From contig OY829545.1 of the NCBI GenBank assembly GCA_963691705.1, positions 43,573,475 to 43,637,474 on the forward strand: a stretch of 64,000 bases of DNA. Direction: 5' to 3'. Position numbers and translations under genes: made by a program. The DNA comes from Viola odorata (Eukaryota > Streptophyta > Magnoliopsida > Malpighiales > Violaceae). The notes beneath the pieces are model-generated. The model searched no databases. It was not told the origin of the DNA and saw only the letters and a program-made list of their open reading frames with translations. Position 1 is the stretch's first letter, and each line of letters begins with the position of its first letter. Below, piece by piece: positions 44,871 to 53,868 of the stretch.

Positions 44871-45410
44871 GATACACTCCTGCAAATAGACAAGAAAGAC
44901 TATCATGTGATGATCACCTAATAAGGGAATGGCATTTGTTCAGGGTATATTAAGGCAATATAGAGAATATTCCTCTAAAGTCGTGCCACCTAAAATCCTA
45001 CTCAAGTCGTGCCCCCTTTCCCTTAAATAGATAGTCTCCAAGGTAAATACCTCAATTTCCATTATTCTTTCTTCTTCTCCAAGTTCTTACTAACTTGGGC
45101 GTTAGAGATTCTTCTAAGGCAACCACCATGTGATTTTGTAGGTTCATTGTGGTTGTAAATTCCCAGCCATCTCAGACCTAAAAAACATACCCCCAATTTT
45201 AGATGCTCTCACACATCGTTTTCTATTTTTCACATGTTTTTCTTTTTTATATGCGTGGACACTCTCCTACCATTGGATGAGAGGACCACAAGAGAGAAAA
45301 AAGAAGATAGGTGGACTATTTCTCATCCAACGGTTGGAAAGTGTCCACCCATATAGTTTCTAGACACTATCAGTGTCCAATAACTGCGGTCCATTAAGGA
45401 AATTATACTA
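44871..45410. other. Non-coding sequence with a 27-bp inverted repeat
   Basis: No gene is seen. An imperfect inverted repeat (45256-45282 and 45321-45347, starting TGGACACTCTCC) could form a hairpin with a 38-base loop. Nearby are words such as AAAGTCGTGCC repeated at 44979 and 45004. It may be a small inverted-repeat element. Confidence 0.5.
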
Positions 45411-46028
45411 TTTAGAATAAGTTTTTATTACATTTTTAACACTACACTTCCATGTGTACTCCTTAATAATTTTTACTATTTTATAATTCTGTGATGTTGT
45501 TTTTGTGATTTTTAATATGAAATAATTTTCAGTACTATCAAGCAAGAACACCAATCCTACTCAAACATATCAAGCAAGAACACCATTCCTACTCAAACAC
45601 ATGTCTTCGCTACAATCCAAACGGGAAAATGATATAAAACAGCCTTGGACTTTAATGTTTTGTATTAGTGGAACCCTGAACTTTTTTTTTTAATTAATCT
45701 CAACCCTGGTCTTCTCAATATTTAGAATAAGTTTTTATTACATTTTTAACACTACACTTCCATGTGTACTCCTTAATAATTTTTACTATTTTATAATTCT
45801 ATAATGTTGTTTTTGTGATTTTTAATATGAAATAATTTTCAGTACTATCAAGCAAGAACACCAATCCTACTCAAACATATCAAGCAAGAACACCATTCCT
45901 ACTCAAACACATGTCTTGGCTACAATCCAAACGGGAAAATGATATAAAACAGCCCTGGACTTTAATGTTTTGTATTAGTAGAACCCTGAACTTTTTTTTT
46001 TAATTAATCTCAACCCTGGTCTTCTCAA
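45411..46028. repeat. Tandem duplication, two 309-bp units, with MULE-terminus-like sequence
   Basis: 45411-45719 and 45720-46028 are nearly identical (a handful of differences, such as CTTCGC/CTTGGC). Each unit carries two copies of AATCCTACTCAAACA-type words, and then GGGAAAATGATATAAAACAGCC, TGGACTTTAATG and CAACCCTGG, which resemble the terminal region of plant Mutator-like elements. The array lies at the left edge of the MULE. Confidence 0.85.
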
Positions 46029-46433
46029 TATTGTAAAATCGCAACCCTGCCGTTATAGAAATCTGACGTGCACCGTTGACTGTCGTTATGTGACACGTCA
46101 CCCGCTCCCTGCATGCCACGTCATCGTGCCACGTCCCTCTCTTTTCTGCGTCATCCTCCACGTGTCAAGCCACCAAATTCGTCTGCAACGTCGTCCATCT
46201 TCTCACTTTTCCTTCTTCGTCATCGTTGTTAACACCTAAAAACCCTAACTTCCAATTTCATTTGTTGTGTCGTTCCTCTAACCTCTCTTCCTCTCTTCTC
46301 CCCCTCATCGTGTCGCTCCTCTTACCTTTCATTTATCTTCATCGCTGCTCTCCATCAAAACCTTTAATTCTTTATTCCTTATCCCTTATTTATCTTCTGC
46401 TACATATACTCTCTCTTTCGTTGCTAGAAAACA

Positions 46434-46994
46434 ATGAAACGATCGCCAGCCTCCTCCTCCTCACGGTCGTCATGCTCCAACGCCAAGTCACATTCGCGCA
46501 ATGTGTACCAACGCCAAACTCACACAATCTCAACGATGGGGCAAAAACCAGTGTTGGATTATGAAGGGCTAGATATGAAGTGTTATTGTGGAAAGAAGGC
46601 TCCACTCTGGGCATCTTGGACCGATGTCAATCCGGGCAGGAAATTTGTCACATGTGCCTATTTCAACCGATGTAATTTCCACAAATGGGTAGATGATGAG
46701 ATGCAAGATCGGGCGAAGGAGGTGATTATTGGATTGAGGAATAGGGAGAAAGAATTGGTGGCAGGCTTGGATGCGTCTTTTGATGATAGTGAAGAACTGA
46801 GGCAGAAGGAGGCAAGACTAGATGCCATAGTTACGATCTTAAAGAATGAAGCAACAATTTTGAAGGAGGAGAATGAGAGATTGAAGCTGGTACTTAGAAA
46901 GCAGACAAGTTGTAGTGACAAGCTGCGTAGAAGATTGTGGTTTATGGTATTTTGTTTGATTTTTTGTACGTTCAAGTTTTTTATGAATTGTTAG
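46434..46994 (+). CDS. GRF-type zinc-finger protein with coiled coil and C-terminal membrane segment
   Basis: Intact 186-codon frame. A Ser-rich N-terminus is followed at residues about 49-90 by a GRF zinc finger: CYCGKKAPLW, NPGRKFVTC, then CNFHKWVDDEM, fitting the C-x-C...C...C pattern with the Gly-Arg-Phe-like GRK-F core. Residues about 95-160 form a charged coiled coil rich in Glu, Lys and Leu. The last 20 residues (LWFMVFCLIFCTFKFF) are hydrophobic enough for a membrane anchor. GRF fingers bind nucleic acid in other proteins. Short GRF plus coiled-coil plus hydrophobic-tail proteins are common in plant genomes and often repeat-associated. A later start at MGQKP (46536) would keep the finger. 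It is convergent with the MULE transposase and unbroken while that gene is damaged. Confidence 0.7.
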   Translation: MKRSPASSSSRSSCSNAKSHSRNVYQRQTHTISTMGQKPVLDYEGLDMKCYCGKKAPLWASWTDVNPGRKFVTCAYFNRCNFHKWVDDEMQDRAKEVIIGLRNREKELVAGLDASFDDSEELRQKEARLDAIVTILKNEATILKEENERLKLVLRKQTSCSDKLRRRLWFMVFCLIFCTFKFFMNC

Positions 46995-47789
46995 TGAGTT
47001 ATTGAATGTTCTACCAGTTCCAGTGGGATTTGGAATTTATGAATGTTGTACAAGTTCCAGTGGGAATTGTTAATATAATGTTATTATATATTTGGATTTG
47101 GAATATGAATGTTATGAATTTGGATTTAGAATTTATTCCAGTTTAGTTTTTCTTTCTTGTTTCTAAAGTTCATAGCTTTCTTTGATCTTGTTATGGCCTT
47201 TTGTCTTTGATTACAAGCAGATTGATTATGGAAAATTGAAATTATGGTAAAATGAAATCAAAAGTTTGCTCATTTGTTGAAGCACCTGTAAGAAAAAGAG
47301 AGGTATCTGCTCATACTATTTATAAGGAAAAAAATGCATGTGTCCAAAGTTGGCAAACCATTCAATAAGGTTAAAAGTACTTCATTGAAATAACCATTGA
47401 AGGTAAATATGTCCAAAGTTGTACTTAATATAAGACTTTACAAAAGTAGTCATGTAAGACTTTACAAAAAACAATCAGAGATGATTGTCATCAAAAGTAG
47501 TCATAAGACTTTACAAAAGACAATAATTGTCATGAAAAGTTTTTTTCCGTTCTTCATATCTTCTTGAAGAAAGATGCCAAAAGAAGGTGCAACATGCATC
47601 AGTCTTCACAAAATGTACATTCTTTTCTTTCATGCATCAGTCTCAGCTCCATCTTGATTCCTCGATGACACTTTTAAAATTCTCTGAGACATCCTACCAG
47701 GCTGTGCACATCACATGTTTAAGGTTAGATGAAAGGATTTAAAAATTCACATGTGCAGTCAGCTTAGATTGAAGGATTTAGTAACTCAC
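46995..47789. other. Non-coding region between convergent MULE genes
   Basis: AT-rich, with short direct repeats (GTTCCAGTGGGA at 47017 and 47051; AAGACTTTACAAAA at 47432, 47456 and 47506). No gene is seen. Confidence 0.55.
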
Positions 47790-48219
47790 ATTATATATCA
47801 TCACACCATTTGGGCAAATATGAACTCCTTCTCCCACAAACTTCTGCTTAGTTGGTCTACCTCTTTTGTTACATGGTATGGCATTAGGGTCCTTGGGTGG
47901 TCTCCCTCTCTTCTTTTTTGGTGCTGGTGGTGCAACAAGCTGGACAGAGAAGGGTTCAACTGCCTCATGAGTTGGATGTTGTCGTTTATTAGCAGGCCTG
48001 CCTCTCTTCTGTTTTGGTGCTGGTCGTACAACAGGCTAGACACCTTCACTAGAGTTTGAACTTCCTTCCGTCAGGTCCTCGACAGTTAGTGGTGGCTGAG
48101 ACACGAATGGAACATCAAATATTTCCGGTTGTGTTGCCATTGGTGCAACTGGTGCCCCTCCGGCTTGTGCAACTTCAGCCTCCCCAGCTTGTGCAATTGG
48201 TGCCTCCCCAGCTTGTGCA

Positions 48220-48320
48220 ACTCGTTCCTATAAAGCCAAACATAAGTAAAACCAAACATGTAACACCAAACATATGTAAAACCAAACATGTAACACCAAA
48301 CATATGTAAAACCAACTCGT
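48220..48320. repeat. ACCAAACATATGTAAA minisatellite
   Basis: At least five tandem copies of about 16-18 bp, alternating ATATGTAAAACC and ATGTAACACC, lie in a probable intron of the MULE gene. The same word recurs at about 48765-48840 inside the next intron. Confidence 0.75.
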
Positions 48321-48708
48321 TCTCATATATAGCAATGAACAGATTTTATGAAAAACATTACCTTTCTAGGGCAACCTGCCCTGTTATGTCTACGCTGAAA
48401 GCATAACCCACAAGTAATCAACGTCCCTTTCCTTGATAATTTTATGCCTGAGCCTACAGTTGCCTCCCAATCTTCCAACAATCTTCCAACATTCTTCTCC
48501 TTTTAGGTCTTCCCCTTGCTGCAGTCACTTTTGGAGGATGAACTGGACCCCTCCCACTATTTGGCCAAAACTTAGCTTTACATGTTGCCCAAAACTGTCT
48601 TTGTAACTCCCTACCACCATTCTTTTTCCTCCACTTGGCAAAGATATGCCTTGCGCACCTCCTATGCTCTGCATGTGGCATTAGGTCATATATAGCTCTG
48701 ACAAGTCC

Positions 48709-48905
48709 CTGCAAAAAGACATTTATACAAGCTAGATTAATATAATATATTATATATAAACCAAATATATGTAAAACCAAACATATGTAAGTCCTACTAG
48801 CAATAAAATATGTAAAACCAAACATATGTAAAGCCGTCAGCATTGAAAGGTACAACCAAACTAATGTCAGTCCAACCCGTATTAAAATATGTAAAATATA
48901 CATAC
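48709..48905 (-). other. Intron of the MULE transposase gene
   Basis: Donor AAG/GTATGT and acceptor TTTTTGCAG/GG on minus fit exactly between SDQQK and GLVRAIYDL, words that are contiguous in MULE proteins. The intron contains copies of the ACCAAACATATGTAAA word. Confidence 0.75.
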
Positions 48906-50618
48906 CTTCTGTTGGTCACTGCAGAATGTCCACCCACCACCGGTCCCACCAGCAATATTCAAATCAGTCATCAACAATAAAAAGAACCACTTCCAGGTCT
49001 TCATGTCTTCTTTCTCAACCACTGCCCACGCCAATGGGTACATCTGATTGTTGGCATCCCTACCCACTGCTGCCAATAATTCTCCCTTAAAAGGTCCTTT
49101 GAGGAATGCCCCATCAACTCCTATGACAGGCCTGCAACCATTCTTGAAACCTCTCTTCATTGCAGCAAAACAAACATACATCCCTCTAAAAACCCTTTTC
49201 CCCTCAACTTCTCCAATGTCCAAAGCAATGGTGCTATTGGCATTACTCCTTCTCAGCTCATCAGCATAGTCTTCTAATCTATCAAATTCCAAGTCCACAT
49301 TCCCTTGCAATATTGACATAATCCTCTGCTTAGCATACCGACATTGAGTCATTGAAGGCTCAATAGTCCATTTTGCATACACACCATCCAAGATCTCTTG
49401 TTGTGTCATTGTTAAAGCTGACAAACCTCTTTTCCTGATGAAATATTCAGCTATTACCCTATAAGTTAACCTTGAGCTCTTCAACACTTCCTGACACAAT
49501 GGAGAATGATCTGGTTGACAAGTTTTTACTTTACAGTCTCCACTCCTGGTATCTATGCTGCATAGAATCCTCCAATCCTTCATCTTTACATTCAGCTCTG
49601 CATCGATTTGCTTAATACTTCACATACTTAATGTCTCTACGTTGGTGGAGAGCCAACTTGTCTATAGCCACCTTGAACTGGGCCTTGTTAAGGAATTTCA
49701 GGCCAGTACATAAATCGACCCTCAATGAACTCCTCATCTTCATTATCAGTTAACTGCTCGACATTGACTAAATATTCTTCAGGGACTTGGAAACCATTAG
49801 CCTTGTTCCCACATAAACCTACTTCAACATCGTTAGTACCTATCAAACCAAAAAGATTGTCAGTTAATGTAAACAGACAAGATGACATAGCAAGGTAATT
49901 AATATTAACCTAAAAGCAAGTTAAATAATATTAACCTAAAAGCAAGTTAATTAAACAGTACCTTTAAGATGTTCCTTATGCTGCTGTTGCTCACCATCAT
50001 TCCTTTCTTGCTCATTACCTTCACCTTCACCCTCACCTTCAAATTCCACATGTTGCTGTTGATCACCATCATTGACTCCAATCTCCAAATTAAAGTCATC
50101 CAGTCCTACATCCTCCATTAATTCCTCCATAAATCGACCCTCCACTGTAGCCTCCTCAATAGTATCCTCCTCATCACCTCCCCAATCATCACCATTCTCT
50201 TCGACATAACCATAACAAACAATAGCATTTTCAGAGCAATTACGCTTAATTAATCCAGCAAATACCCTTACTTTCTGGCCCATTATGTTTCCACTGCAAC
50301 AGCTATCATCAATTCTAAACTCACCCACCTCATCAACTCTGCATCTACCACTGTCCAGTTCATTTTCATCTCCACTCTCGTCCCCACTCTCCAAACCATT
50401 ACTATCTCTGTACTTCTCTTCCTCATTAATTAAACCAAGTCTTATACCTGTCACCTTAGGGTTATCGGTTGACAACAAAGGGTGAAATTTATCACCATGT
50501 TCCACATAAATAATACCCTCACCACCAGTTAATAATTGGCTAACCAGGGGCATAGTAGTAGCATCATCAACAATCATAACAGTAGAGTGAGAGTTGGGTA
50601 GTTTAAAATGAAAACATT

Positions 50619-51592
50619 TGATAAGATTCTATGTTGATCTTGTAAGATTTGGAGTCGTGTCTGATCGGAACGGTGGCGGTCGGTGTCGGATGTACCTGCA
50701 AAGCGCCGGAGGGGGGCTCCGGCGTAGACACTCCGATGCTTAAGTCAGTTCGGGTTTCAAAAATAACAGAGGTTCGTCTCAGTGATCTTGATCTTACCTT
50801 CAGATTGGAAAAGTATGGATATTTATGGGCCTGTTCGGCGATACCTGGCGATAACAATCCAGGCGATGTCAGATGGTGACGTCACAAGCGATACCGACAG
50901 ATGACGTCATGAGCGATATCATACGGGCTGCCGGGAGCGATAAGCTCGTGGGTCCCTAGGATGGGATGGTGTCGTGCGTGTAGAGTCGCGTGAGTCCCCC
51001 CCCCCCCCCCCCCGCTGATGTCGACCATCCTAGGAATCCTTCTCTGATTCTCGGGCGATATGAAGATATCTTACGGGTCTTATGGGAAATCGTCCTGATG
51101 GGAGCCGCAAGTGTGGTAGCACTGTTAGGGTTGTCTTGATTGTTATCATAAGCCCAACTGAAAACGAGCCCGAGTGTTTACCAAGGGTTGTCCATGTCTG
51201 AAATCTTAGATGAAAACTTGTTCCTTCGTGGGGCGGTATGTCTGCAGGATCTCCGAGTTTCTCTGACTGCTCGACGTTAACCGTGTTAAGTGATGAGCTG
51301 GAACTTAGTTCTGAAGCTTTCCAGTGAACAAACGGATTCCGTCCTTCATTCTTATCCAGAGACTTGTTCTTCTGAGGAGTTAAGAGGTCCACGAAAGACG
51401 CTGCTATTACACTCGTGATCATAAGGGCATTGCTTTCGCCCAGCGATGTTAGTTTGTTTGGCCTCTTGTCAGGGCTTACGGAGCCTCAACTTTATTCTTG
51501 CCATAGAAGGGGTTGTTGATGGGTCACTTGTGATACCGCCAAGGGCTGCAACCATGTCATGTCGTGGATTTGCATTCGTTTCGGGTTCATCA
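50619..51592 (-). repeat. 3' LTR of Tat element B
   Basis: It starts TGATAAGATTCT on plus, like LTR A, and shares the block CCGGAGGGGGGCTCCGGCG, a TATA-like box (about 50819-50826 on minus), a long poly-C tract (about 50997-51012) and GCTGATGTCGACCATCC. The right boundary is tentatively placed at TCATCA, giving TGATGAAC on minus and a short purine stretch before it. That side could be off by some tens of bases. Confidence 0.72.
50838..50944. promoter_or_regulatory. Ladder of GCGATA boxes and TGACGTCA sites next to the LTR TATA box
   Basis: GCGATA or GCGATG boxes start at 50838, 50848, 50863, 50888, 50913 and 50937, the last four 24-25 bp apart. TGACGTCA palindromes at 50877-50884 and 50902-50909 are 25 bp apart and sit between them. 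Directly downstream in minus-strand direction is the TATA-like box at 50819-50826. TGACGTCA is the classic bZIP (TGA/CREB-type) target. The same layout is present in LTR A at 31784-31879. Confidence 0.7.
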
Positions 51593-52072
51593 TCCTTTCA
51601 AGTGTACTGAAAACACACGGAGGAGATAGGCGTTTATAGAGAAGTTAGTAAACTTTTATACTTACAGGGGTTTGAGGTCACGCGGGCTCCGTTTTCCTCT
51701 TTCACTTTAAGGAAACAACGATATCATCGCGGCTTTACGCCATCAGCTGCCTACGATTAGCGCGGCTTTATACCACCAGATGCCTGCGATGTCGATGAGG
51801 TTTTACGCATCTAGGGCTACCTGCGACATCAACGCGGCCTTACACTGTGGATACCGGTAACCATATGGCTTTTACGTAATGGCTACCCGTGATATCGTGC
51901 CTTTTGGCGTTTTTCCATATTTCATCTTGCATCCTTTCGAACATTCATGTCGCGGATGGCATACAAGCATCAACCTTTGATTCTGCTTTAGGCTTGTCAG
52001 TCCTTAGGGGTGACGAGACGACTCGTCTTTTGAGGACCTCTTTGTTCTTTCCAAGGCCTCTCTCTTGGGGCC
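51593..52072 (+). promoter_or_regulatory. Upstream region of antisense gene 'a' with degenerate 35-bp repeats
   Basis: About five degenerate units of about 35 bp at 51722-51900 share GCGGCTTTACGCC...GCTGCCTGCGAT-like words, including GCGATGTC (51786) and GCGACATC (about 51823), relatives of the LTR boxes. No gene is seen. It lies between the LTR and the TATA box at 52073. Confidence 0.6.
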
Positions 52073-52079
52073 TATAAAT
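52073..52079 (+). promoter_or_regulatory. TATA box of antisense gene 'a'
   Basis: TATAAAT in GGCCTATAAATTGG, 56 bp before the ATG at 52129, a normal plant promoter distance. Confidence 0.7.
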
Positions 52080-52128
52080 TGGGGAAACTTCTCCACCCAC
52101 GTTCTCCTCATCTCTGGCAATTTACATC

Positions 52129-52506
52129 ATGGATAATTTGACTAAGAATTTTCTCCTTTCCAAGGGTCATTCTCTCAAGAACCTCAATGATGGGGATGTC
52201 GGGTTCCTGGAGAACATGTTGGTCAAGACCTCTGAGGACATCCTGGAGCTGCAAGGAATGTTGACCCCTCTTCATTCCAGGCTGGGAGCTACATCTCTGG
52301 AGGATTTTAGCCCTCTGGAAAGCGTGTCAAAGCTGGCTGCCTCCATCGCTCGAATTCAAGTGGTGATCGCCATGCTGCAGCAGCGCAAGGATATGCTGGG
52401 GTGTTGTCTGAAGGGAATGAGAGCCACCTCCCATGATCTGATTCTGGTCATGGATTCTCTGCGAGACCTTCCCGAAGTGCCTGAGGATGCTGGCTCTGAC
52501 GCCTGA
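52129..52506 (+). CDS. Antisense gene 'a' of Tat element B (125 aa, helical)
   Basis: Intact frame starting MDNLTKNFLLSKGHSL and ending VPEDAGSDA. It looks mostly alpha-helical with heptad-like Leu/Met/Ile spacing at residues about 35-105 (ENMLVKTSEDILELQG, IARIQVVIAMLQQRK), suggesting a coiled-coil or helical-bundle protein. No known domain or signal peptide is recognised. The start is supported by the TATA box 56 bp upstream, and an AATAAATA signal about 80 bp after the stop supports an independent short transcript. It is first in a row of four same-strand genes running opposite to pol. Element A lacks this region because of its truncation. Function unknown. Confidence 0.65.
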   Translation: MDNLTKNFLLSKGHSLKNLNDGDVGFLENMLVKTSEDILELQGMLTPLHSRLGATSLEDFSPLESVSKLAASIARIQVVIAMLQQRKDMLGCCLKGMRATSHDLILVMDSLRDLPEVPEDAGSDA

Positions 52507-52580
52507 ATGCGATGGCTCCCTTTGGGCTTTTTCTTTTTTCTTCCTGGCATGTAAATGTACTTTCCGGCCCCTAGGCCATA

Positions 52581-52588
52581 ATAAATAA
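52581..52588 (+). terminator. Polyadenylation signal after antisense gene 'a'
   Basis: AATAAATA in CCATAATAAATAAACTGG, about 75-80 bp behind the stop codon at 52506. Confidence 0.55.
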
Positions 52589-52896
52589 ACTGGTTTTGGT
52601 ACGCCGTTTTGCAACTGTTCTTCTTCTTTAATGCGCCCTTTGTCTTTCTAGGAGATATTCTTAGCCCAACTGAAAACGGTTCAGCCACTGAGCGGTTTTC
52701 TGATTGGTTGTTCAACATTAAATCTACGCCTCGGTTGTCCTGGCAACTAATTGGGCGATTTTGCGGTTTTCCTCGATCAGAGGAAAATCTCAACAGGCGT
52801 GACTGTAAATCCATATCTGCACTTCAGGTTGTACACGTGTCTTCTTTCAAGAGTCGGGTTAGAGGATCAAAGATCCTTTCTTCCCAAATTTCTGGC

Positions 52897-52903
52897 TATT
52901 TAA
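52897..52903 (+). promoter_or_regulatory. TATA-like box of antisense gene 'b'
   Basis: TATTTAA in GGCTATTTAAGGG, 76 bp before the ATG at 52973. Confidence 0.55.
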
Positions 52904-52972
52904 GGGATCTCCTCCCCTTCGTTATTCTTCGTCCCCTTGTTGCTTTTCCCTTTCTTAATATTCTGTGATCTC

Positions 52973-53404
52973 ATGGCTGATTCTCATTTTTTAGATACGT
53001 TCGCCCGAGATTCTCCACCAACTCCTCCGACTTCTCCTGATTCGGATGATCCTCCCCCGTCGCCTCCCTGGAGGCCACCTGCTCGCCGACGATGCCGCAA
53101 GAGCCGGAGGAAAGATGCTGCGAAGGCATCTAAGTCATTCTTCGATTCTCTTGCTTCTTTCTCTTCGAAGGGGAGAGAAACATCTTTCCCTCCTGACGAG
53201 TCACCGCCAAGGGCTCCTTCCGCCTGCTCAACTGTTAAAGCGGTGTCGTCGTCTATCAAGGAGGAGTCGGGTCGATCATCCACTCGCGTGGGAGAGAGGG
53301 TTGAGGAACCTTTCCCTTTCGCTGGCGAAGATCCATCGCTTTTACGTGAGGACGATGATGACGTGGTCTACTGCTATGGCATCTCCTGGTCTGATGGCGA
53401 ATAG
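52973..53404 (+). CDS. Antisense gene 'b' of Tat element B (143 aa, Pro/Ser/basic-acidic)
   Basis: Intact frame from MADSHFLDTFARDSPPTPP to SWSDGE. Residues about 15-36 are Pro/Asp/Ser-rich, followed by a strongly basic stretch (PARRRCRKSRRKDAAKASK, about 38-56) that could be a nuclear-localisation or nucleic-acid-binding segment. A Ser-rich middle and an acidic C-terminus (REDDDDVVYCYG) follow. It is probably disordered. No family is recognised. The start at 52973 is chosen over an in-frame ATG at 52937 because the shorter protein begins after the TATA-like box at a normal distance and has a better start context (TCATGGCT). AATAAAA lies about 45 bp after the stop. Function unknown. Confidence 0.6.
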   Translation: MADSHFLDTFARDSPPTPPTSPDSDDPPPSPPWRPPARRRCRKSRRKDAAKASKSFFDSLASFSSKGRETSFPPDESPPRAPSACSTVKAVSSSIKEESGRSSTRVGERVEEPFPFAGEDPSLLREDDDDVVYCYGISWSDGE

Positions 53405-53447
53405 TTGGGCATACCATGCCTCCTTGTAGATGCCGTATGGCTTTCCC

Positions 53448-53455
53448 AAATAATA
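53448..53455 (+). terminator. Polyadenylation signal after antisense gene 'b'
   Basis: AATAATAAAA in CCCAAATAATAAAATG about 45 bp behind the stop codon at 53404. Confidence 0.5.
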
Positions 53456-53673
53456 AAATGACATTTTTTATTTCTTTTCTCTCTTCTGCCGCTTTTCTTT
53501 CTTTGTGTTTCCAGGATTATCGTGGGAATAGGCCTTTCGCTTGACGCAACCGCCTTTCGGTTTTCAGTCAGCAACTGTCTTCTCCCAAAAGACATTGATG
53601 ACTGTCCACGCGTCCTTTTCCCTTCTGCACGTGTTTTGTTTTCACAGGCTGTTTCTTTTTTAGGTTTAACCTT

Positions 53674-53680
53674 TATAAGG
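53674..53680 (+). promoter_or_regulatory. TATA box of antisense gene 'c'
   Basis: TATAAGG in CCTTTATAAGG, 195 bp before the chosen ATG at 53869. A GGTATTT motif in the leader (about 53824) is shared by genes c and d in copies A and B and may be the donor of a leader intron. Confidence 0.6.
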
Positions 53681-53868
53681 AGTTTACCCTTCTCTTTTGG
53701 TATTTTCTGCTAATAATTCGAAATTCTTCGTATTTCCTTTCTTCTGTGCTTCTTTCTTCTCGAGGGATTTTACTGCAATTGCTTCGCCGGTGCCGACAGC
53801 CGATTCACTGGTTCTCTGCTCCAGGTATTTTGTTTCTCTATTGCCATAGCTTTACTTTCCCTTCCATT

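Larger units (their letters stand above)
47790..50577 (-). pseudogene. MULE (mudrA-like) transposase
   Basis: On minus: an N-terminal PB1-like and acidic region (50577-49951), a short piece at 49888-49688, then the MuDR DNA-binding domain end and MULE catalytic domain (about 49583-48906). The catalytic domain has VIGVDGAFLKGPFKG near 49120 with the first Asp and FCSDQQK near 48910 with the second. An intron (48709-48905) splits DQQK from GLVRAIYDL. HRRCARHIFAKWRKK follows near 48650. A CCHC knuckle (CGLCFQRRHNRAGC) lies near 48390, and two AT-hook-like motifs (KKRGRPPK, KRGRPTK) near 47900-47850. The stretch between HRRCARH and the Pro-rich tail is short and the SWIM finger is missing, suggesting an internal deletion. 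A stop and frameshift lie near 49600-49690. Confidence 0.78.
45937..50618. mobile_element. Mutator-like transposon with transposase and GRF zinc-finger gene (right end cut by Tat B)
   Basis: The left terminus probably lies in the 309-bp duplicated segment (GGGAAAATGATATAAAACAG at about 45932 or its twin near 45623). Inside are a plus-strand GRF zinc-finger gene (46434-46994) and a minus-strand MULE transposase pseudogene (about 50577-47790). The two are convergent. The right terminus is absent because the Tat LTR begins at 50619, so the Tat element inserted into, or is joined to, the MULE 5' region. Left boundary approximate. Confidence 0.6.
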
